From: Nanobdellota archaeon
GTDB lineage: Archaea; Nanobdellota; Nanobdellia; SCGC-AAA011-G17; VGLX01
Length of the DNA: 10,883 nt
Assembly (NCBI GenBank): GCA_018894775.1
Contig: JAHIPG010000241.1
Span: 1-10,883 of the forward strand
Reading direction: 5' to 3'
The notes under the pieces are model-generated. The model saw only the letters and a program-made list of their open reading frames with translations, was not told the origin of the DNA and did no database searches. Position numbers and translations under genes: made by a program. Positions within the stretch are counted from its first letter, which is position 1; the number at the start of each line of letters is the position of its first letter. Positions 7,201-10,883 of the stretch are shown one piece after another.

Positions 7201-7216
7201 CTAGGAGATTTTGCTA

Positions 7217-7312
7217 CTACATTTGAGTGTATAAACCTATAGGTAGAAAAATCTTGTGATTTTTACTTTTGGGAGGTATAGGAAATTTTGGTTCAACTAA
7301 TAGAATTTTCAA
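7217..7312 (-). pseudogene. decayed 5' fragment of a radical-SAM / B12-binding-type gene
   Basis: Minus-strand codons from TTG 7312 read LKILLVEPKFPIPP, then KSKNHKIFLPIGL, and stop at TAG 7219-7217 after YTQM. The first 27 residues match residues 13-39 of the intact radical-SAM protein (gene at 2382-1123) at 24 of 27 positions. By hand, 64 of 81 nucleotides match without gaps (7232-7312 against 2266-2346). Ten of the 13 differing codons are synonymous, so the two copies diverged while both still encoded protein. It is therefore not a fresh duplication. Homology ends abruptly after PIGL, and the Fe-S cysteines are absent. An upstream ATGGTG (7325-7320), like the start region of the intact gene, is out of frame, so the N-terminal part appears damaged. 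A short peptide from TTG (GGTGGT lies just upstream) cannot be excluded. Confidence 0.8.
7230..7244 (-). promoter_or_regulatory. TATA-like box and 10-bp palindrome before the helicase gene
   Basis: The minus strand reads TTTATA at 7235-7230, about 30-35 nt before the helicase ATG. That spacing would place the start of transcription within a few bases of the ATG, i.e. a leaderless mRNA, which fits the lack of any SD before this gene. Next to it, 7235-7244 is a perfect palindrome ACCTATAGGT. Both lie in the end of the radical-SAM fragment; the intact copy has CCGATTGGT at that position and lacks the palindrome. Promoter activity is inference. Confidence 0.3.
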
Positions 7313-7325
7313 ATCTGACCACCAT

Positions 7326-8312
7326 TTAACACGGCTTAAAGGAGTAGGGCACCTTTTGTGTCTCTTGTTCTAGTTTCTCTTTTAACTTTTTATCTTTTGA
7401 AAGTATTGACTCAACAATTTCTAACTCAAGATTCAGAATTGATCTTATTCTTTCCACATATACCTTATCCATAGATGTTAAAGTACCTCCATAACCATCC
7501 GGTAAGCCAATATATTCACACTCAAAAATAAAAGATACCATTTTATTTCGTTTACTCCCTCCTCCGGTATATGTACAGCATTCTTTTTCGTTTACATCAA
7601 ACTGATTTTCAGCGCCCCATTTAATAATTACTTTTGAAACACCAAAGGATATAAACCTCTGGTACGTTCCAAAATTGTCATCATCAAACATTTCCTCATA
7701 CTTTATTTTAAAATCCGCGAATCTTTCTTTATTTTCTCTAATACAATTCATTAATTCCGTTTTTCCTTCCTCTGTATCCATTTTCTCTTCAGCTGTTAAA
7801 GTTAAAAATAGCGTAAATGATTGTCTTTTTAATTTTTGTGCTTCAAATGTTTTCTTTATAGAATACATTATTGAAGAGGTTTTATAATCGTTGGTGTGGA
7901 GAAATCCGGGTCCAGTAAAATCCAGATTTATAACGTCAAAAGGAAACCATTTCTCTGCTTGAGGTGAAAAGCCAATACTTCTTCTACCAACAAAATATTG
8001 ATACGTTCCTTTGAAACCGCGCGAATTTGGTAATGCATTTTTTATTCGGATATATCTCTCCGGTATTTTCTCAGCGAATGCCAAAGTATCATTGATAAAA
8101 CCAATTTTACCAATATATAATAAACCATGTTCGACAAAAAGGCCTACATCTCGACAATCTACACCCGGTAATGTAAAAAGTCTAATATAGGTGTGACCAG
8201 TTCTTTTCAATCTTTCTTTAGCATAGAAAATCCATCTCTCTCTGACAAACGCTTTATTTACAGTATTGAAAGCTTCGCTATCCGATTTTTTTTGATATTC
8301 TATTTGTAGCAT
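7326..8312 (-). CDS. uncharacterised 328-aa protein, possible Rossmann/methyltransferase-like core
   Basis: Starts at ATG 8312, overlapping the ATPase stop by 1 nt with GGAAGGT upstream, so the two are surely co-expressed. I do not recognise a named family. Visible segments: a hydrophobic strand-turn LFTLPGVDCRDVGLF at ~45-59, then GLLYIGKIGF at 63-72; FDVINLDFTGPGFLH at 125-139, followed by a helix and a strand SFTLFLTLTAEEK at 165-177. The order strand, acidic strand (D-x-I-x-L-D-F-x-G), helix, hydrophobic LTLT strand recalls the methyltransferase core of Trm1-like and related SAM-dependent enzymes, where the motif is typically DxDPFG. Here the DP is replaced by DF, so it may be a divergent or inactive fold. 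A Cys pair (245-246, ECCTYTGGG) lies next to a Gly-rich turn. The end (~283-318) is helical and charged. The pairing with a GHKL ATPase suggests a two-protein unit. The fold assignment is tentative. Confidence 0.8.
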   Translation of the reverse strand: MLQIEYQKKSDSEAFNTVNKAFVRERWIFYAKERLKRTGHTYIRLFTLPGVDCRDVGLFVEHGLLYIGKIGFINDTLAFAEKIPERYIRIKNALPNSRGFKGTYQYFVGRRSIGFSPQAEKWFPFDVINLDFTGPGFLHTNDYKTSSIMYSIKKTFEAQKLKRQSFTLFLTLTAEEKMDTEEGKTELMNCIRENKERFADFKIKYEEMFDDDNFGTYQRFISFGVSKVIIKWGAENQFDVNEKECCTYTGGGSKRNKMVSFIFECEYIGLPDGYGGTLTSMDKVYVERIRSILNLELEIVESILSKDKKLKEKLEQETQKVPYSFKPC

Positions 8313-9922
8313 TATTTACCTTCCCTGATCTTCTTAAAGTAGTAGGGAAATTTGTTCTTCATCAAAATGATATTATTATTAGATTTAATAATAGATAGTT
8401 CCAAAGAAATTAAGACCTCTTCGACAATATCCCTTTGTTTTTTAGGGATATATTTATAGAATTCATGCTTTTTTGAAATTATTATTTTATTTTTTTCGGT
8501 AAATATTGGTGATTCACATTTCTCATCAATATATGCAAGAGAAAAATCAGGGCCTAAAATCTTGTTTACCAAGTGATTTAATCGTTCTAGTCTATTAAGT
8601 TCTTCATCTTTTTTTCTCCTTTCACGTCTTTTTATATATCTTACTCTAGATTCCTTAAAAACATCTTGATGTAAAGTTTCATGAAGAAAATTTCTCAACT
8701 CTCGATAGTGAGGGTGTGTCGTTAAAAAAGTAGAACGGTCAATATTCATTGCTTCTTCTAAACCGTCTTCAATATAAATTTCACCAAATGTCCAATTCAT
8801 ATACATTCTTTCAGCAAAAGGATAGTTTAAAAATGTATGGTCTGCTCCACTAAAATCAGATGCACCAACTGCAGCATTTTTAATCCTGATTATGATTCCT
8901 GATAATTCACGAGGGAGTATTTGTTCTCTTTGATTATAAATATAGCCTCTAAATTCCAAATGAGAACCATCCTCAAAGTTAAATTTTTTATTAATGGGTT
9001 TAACATAAAATTCATTTGGATCTGCAAATATTTCTTTGTCGTTTGGTAATCGGATTGGTTTTTTCAAAAGTATACCATCAAAGTCTACTTGAAAATTCAA
9101 ATCAGTCACCTGCTTTTTAATTTTATCTATTATTTTTGAAGCTAGATTTTTTGCACAGATGGGACCATTTTCAAAATAAGGAACAGGAATAATTGCAGCC
9201 AATTCTAATAATAATCTCCAATATCCTCCAACCTCCTTTGAAACCTCCTCAATTCCATCATTTTCTATTTTTGATATTATCTCTTCAAATATCAACCCCT
9301 CAAAGGTTGTCCATCTCTTCCCAATTCTTTCCCAATCCTTGTCCTGTAACATCGCTTTAAAACCCTCTTGTAGGCCAGTAAGTATTATCATTGTATAATG
9401 TTCTTTTTCTTCTTCTTGATAATTGGTTAAGCCATATTTACTTTTTTTAACAAACTCCATTTTTGCTGCTTCTGATTTCTTATAACGAGAGAAATCAATA
9501 TTAGCTACAAATTTATAGGGTTCACCCTTTTTAGTAGATATGACTTCCATATTGTCACAAATTTGGGAGATTGCAATGAATCCTATGCCAATTTTGCCGA
9601 TCAATGGTCTTTTGTATATCTTTGAAAAATACCCCTTGTCTCTTTTGTCCGAGCGACTTATCCATGTAAATTTTGAATCAAAGTCTTTATAATTCATGCC
9701 GTCGCCATCATCAGTAATCGAAAAGGTATTGAAATCAGGTTTCGCCCTAATAATCACTTTTGTAGCGTCCGCATCATAAGAATTATGAATTAATTCTTTT
9801 ATGCAATTAGCTGGGTCGCTATAAATTCCAGAGCTCAGATCGTGAATAATTTTTGCCCCCACTTTCATATAGCCTTCTTGCGTTTCTCCGAGCTTCAATT
9901 CCAATCCGTCAGTTTTGTCCAT
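8312..9922 (-). CDS. GHKL/HSP90-like ATPase (MORC-type HATPase_c_3), candidate defence gene
   Basis: A 536-residue protein whose N-terminal third is a GHKL ATP-binding (Bergerat) fold. The N box is at ~38-54 (E43, N47, D50 in CIKELIHNSYDADAT), motif G1 at 71-76 (DDGDGM) and motif G2 at 109-115 (GKIGIGF). A second conserved region at ~385-400 (GLEEAMNIDRSTF) recalls HSP90-like ATPases that lie next to nucleases and helicases in prokaryotic defence islands; that parallel is from memory. The C-terminus (~425-460) is basic and helical (KRRERRKKDEELNRLERL), compatible with a dimer or DNA contact. Family members use ATP-driven dimerisation as a clamp or switch; here a sensing or regulatory role for the neighbouring nuclease-helicase is inference. 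The TAA stop overlaps the next ATG (TAATG), implying translational coupling. ATPase identity is secure; function is not. Confidence 0.88.
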   Translation of the reverse strand: MDKTDGLELKLGETQEGYMKVGAKIIHDLSSGIYSDPANCIKELIHNSYDADATKVIIRAKPDFNTFSITDDGDGMNYKDFDSKFTWISRSDKRDKGYFSKIYKRPLIGKIGIGFIAISQICDNMEVISTKKGEPYKFVANIDFSRYKKSEAAKMEFVKKSKYGLTNYQEEEKEHYTMIILTGLQEGFKAMLQDKDWERIGKRWTTFEGLIFEEIISKIENDGIEEVSKEVGGYWRLLLELAAIIPVPYFENGPICAKNLASKIIDKIKKQVTDLNFQVDFDGILLKKPIRLPNDKEIFADPNEFYVKPINKKFNFEDGSHLEFRGYIYNQREQILPRELSGIIIRIKNAAVGASDFSGADHTFLNYPFAERMYMNWTFGEIYIEDGLEEAMNIDRSTFLTTHPHYRELRNFLHETLHQDVFKESRVRYIKRRERRKKDEELNRLERLNHLVNKILGPDFSLAYIDEKCESPIFTEKNKIIISKKHEFYKYIPKKQRDIVEEVLISLELSIIKSNNNIILMKNKFPYYFKKIREGK

Positions 9923-10062
9923 AATGTATCCCCCACCAGTTTGAAATTGGATTGACAAAATTTCTTTTCATATATCAAACCTTCTACTTTTTTCCTCTTG
10001 CTCCAAATGCCCAATATTGTTTCGTCTATGATTTCGCCTAACATGGGTATATCCGTACTCAT
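9895..10062 (-). CDS. possible small ORF (55 aa) overlapping the GHKL ATPase start
   Basis: An ORF can start at ATG 10080 (61 aa) or, better, at ATG 10062, which follows a GGGGG tract about 3-4 nt away. It ends in a TGA at 9897-9895, overlapping the first 28 nt of the GHKL ATPase gene. The peptide starts MSTDIPMLGEIIDETI and has a basic middle (WSKRKKVEG). No family, signal peptide or membrane segment is recognisable. Codon choice looks unremarkable for coding DNA, and a TATA-like box lies upstream, so it may be the first cistron or a leader peptide coupling translation to the ATPase. It may equally be an accidental ORF in the leader. Confidence 0.35.
   Translation of the reverse strand: MSTDIPMLGEIIDETILGIWSKRKKVEGLIYEKKFCQSNFKLVGDTLWTKLTDWN
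9930..9937 (-). promoter_or_regulatory. Shine-Dalgarno site fixing the GHKL ATPase start at 9922
   Basis: The minus strand reads GGTGGGGG, 7 nt before ATG 9922. This is the only good SD near the beginning of the frame. The longer frame opening at a TTG at 9958 has none, and it lengthens the protein by 12 residues that precede the conserved part. Confidence 0.6.
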
Positions 10063-10090
10063 TTCCCCCATTCCATACATGGTTGTTGTG

Positions 10091-10105
10091 TATATTAAAA
10101 ATATT
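10091..10105 (-). promoter_or_regulatory. TATA-like box upstream of the small ORF and GHKL ATPase
   Basis: On the minus strand the sequence reads AATATTTTTAATATA, an isolated AT block directly after GC-rich DNA. With archaeal TATA-to-start spacing (~25 nt), transcription would begin near 10072. That would give a leader carrying the small ORF and then the GHKL ATPase. No bacterial -35/-10 pair was evident to me. Motif-level evidence only. Confidence 0.3.
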
Positions 10106-10200
10106 GCCTATGCGTGTAGTTTTTTCTGCACCCGTTTCCTGTGTTTCGGCACCCTGAAATGCACCTGCCTGCCCCTCTTTTTTGCCTTGTAGGAGATAAA
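10100..10200 (-). other. GC-richer spacer with a basic in-frame tail, possible remnant of an older gene
   Basis: This stretch is around 50% GC by hand count, against roughly 25-33% for the genes on both sides. Immediately after the TAA at 10203, in the same frame, the minus strand reads about 30 more codons of a strongly basic peptide (containing YKAKKRGRQ and RVPKHRKRVQKK) before a TAG near 10108. There is no ATG for it. It could be the 3' end of an older gene left between two acquired cassettes, a readthrough tail of the upstream gene, or chance. The composition is directly visible; the origin is inference. Confidence 0.3.
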
Positions 10201-10883
10201 TTATACCTTTCTCTTTAATTTTACGTAATAATATTTTTTATCATCTATGGTTAAATATTTCACATCACTTTCTCCTATAGGGCTACCTCCTTCAAGGAAC
10301 ACCCAACCGTTTGAAAAACATTTGACGAGCATTCTGTCAAAATCTTCATGTGTGATATTTAACTTTGAAGTAATAATTCTCCTCATTGCGGGTATCGGTG
10401 CAGAATCTAACAATTTTGTTTCTTTTGGTAAAGTCTCTGATAGTACTTTAAAGAAAAGCTCTATATCTTCTTCAAATTGTAATTTTTTGGATGCATCTAT
10501 AAGATAATCAAGGACCATAATCGCTAACCCCTCTCTAAGGATGTTCTCATCTTTATACCCCTTCTCTCTTATATTTTTTTTAATGCTATCAAAGGAGTTA
10601 GGGCTTAATTTATCTATGTGAGTTCTTTCAGTTCGTATTATCTTCAATAAATTTTCCATGTTATCAATGGTATAATTTTTACGGATTGTTGTGGATAAAT
10701 CCGAGATTGATTCTTTCAAATTCTGGATATTAGAATCTAATTCATCTATTTTTTCATTATTGACATTAACATCTTTTTTTATATTGGATAACTCCTGTTT
10801 TAACGAAGAAATTTCGTCTTTGAAACTTATTTTTGGTTTGGTTGTTTTCCTAGGTTGTTGTTCTATTCGTTGTAATTCGTTTA
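10201..10883 (-). CDS. coiled-coil / winged-helix-like protein, 5' end cut off by the window
   Basis: The frame stays open from the TAA stop at 10203-10201 to the right edge, so about 226 C-terminal residues are visible and the true start lies outside. A shorter ORF can be opened at a TTG at 10719, but it begins inside the coiled coil and has no good reason to be the start. The first ~70 visible residues are a Pro/Lys-rich linker followed by heptad-like helix (repeats such as ISSLKQEL, NEKIDEL, NIQNLKESI). The middle is helical and acidic. The last ~65 residues run helix (AMRRIITSKL), helix (HEDFDRMLVKCFSNGW), then two strands (KYLTIDD, YYYVKLKR), the order of a winged helix. I do not recognise the family. 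A DNA-binding or scaffolding role beside the downstream defence-type genes is possible, but the 280-bp gap and GC-rich spacer mean it may belong to a different cassette. Confidence 0.75.
   Translation of the reverse strand, partial: NELQRIEQQPRKTTKPKISFKDEISSLKQELSNIKKDVNVNNEKIDELDSNIQNLKESISDLSTTIRKNYTIDNMENLLKIIRTERTHIDKLSPNSFDSIKKNIREKGYKDENILREGLAIMVLDYLIDASKKLQFEEDIELFFKVLSETLPKETKLLDSAPIPAMRRIITSKLNITHEDFDRMLVKCFSNGWVFLEGGSPIGESDVKYLTIDDKKYYYVKLKRKV

Noticed and set aside
8669..8683. HETLH (HExxH-like) motif in the C-terminal part of the GHKL ATPase, suggesting a zinc protease
   Set aside because: It sits in a charged helix without the usual flanking pattern or a third ligand I could identify; the motif is short enough to occur by chance.
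9998..10192. 64-codon plus-strand ORF with hydrophobic, Cys-rich product
   Set aside because: All other genes run on the minus strand, no SD is visible, and it spans a compositional boundary. Most likely chance, though a short membrane peptide cannot be fully excluded.
1..10883. CRISPR array, tRNA/rRNA gene, transposase, integrase or IS ends
   Set aside because: No regularly spaced repeats beyond the 11-bp array, no tRNA-like fold noticed, no transposase or integrase motifs in any frame examined. Absence by eye only.

Overview
The window is 10.9 kb of mostly AT-rich DNA in which every gene I can support is read on the minus strand, so transcription runs from high to low coordinates. It looks like an accessory (defence-type) island. 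The organism cannot be fixed from the sequence. Arg codons are mostly AGA/AGG, ATA is common for Ile, and Shine-Dalgarno sites are of GGTGG/GGAGGTG type. There are TATA-like boxes, and one gene lacks an SD in a way that fits leaderless transcription. I therefore lean to an archaeon, with low confidence.

Layout in transcription order. (1) The right edge (10883-10201) holds the 3' part of a gene whose product has a coiled coil followed by a winged-helix-like C-terminus. (2) A 280-bp gap has about 100 bp of clearly GC-richer DNA (10100-10200), a TATA-like box and a possible small ORF. (3) Module A: a GHKL/HSP90-like (MORC-type) ATPase (9922-8312), coupled by a TAATG overlap to an unrecognised 328-residue protein with a possible Rossmann/methyltransferase-like core (8312-7326). 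(4) A 125-bp gap contains a decayed 5' fragment of a radical-SAM gene (7312-7217), the diverged homologue of the intact radical-SAM gene 5 kb away. (5) Module B: an SF2 helicase with an N-terminal phospholipase-D-like nuclease domain (7200-5077), a 72-residue helical protein (5077-4859), a DndD-like SMC-type ATPase with a CxC zinc-hook-like loop (4857-2848) and a 138-residue protein resembling small Dnd-associated proteins (2858-2442). These four genes overlap or nearly abut. (6) An intact radical-SAM protein with a B12-binding-type N-terminal region (2382-1123). (7) A spacer with five 11-bp tandem repeats, then an N4/N6-type amino-methyltransferase gene of visibly higher GC (1014-88). (8) A left-edge leader with a strong SD, a 7-codon ORF, possible competing hairpins and a start codon at the window boundary.

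How the parts may work together (inference): a GHKL ATPase, a DndD-like ATPase, a nuclease-helicase and a small Dnd-associated protein make a plausible multi-gene anti-phage system related to phosphorothioate-linked restriction modules. No sulfur-transfer genes (DndA, DndC or SspD types) lie in the window, so the system may sense DNA in another way or its modification genes may be outside. The methyltransferase and the radical-SAM protein are candidate modification enzymes. The two radical-SAM copies bracket module B as direct repeats, suggesting it was inserted or exchanged by recombination at a radical-SAM gene.
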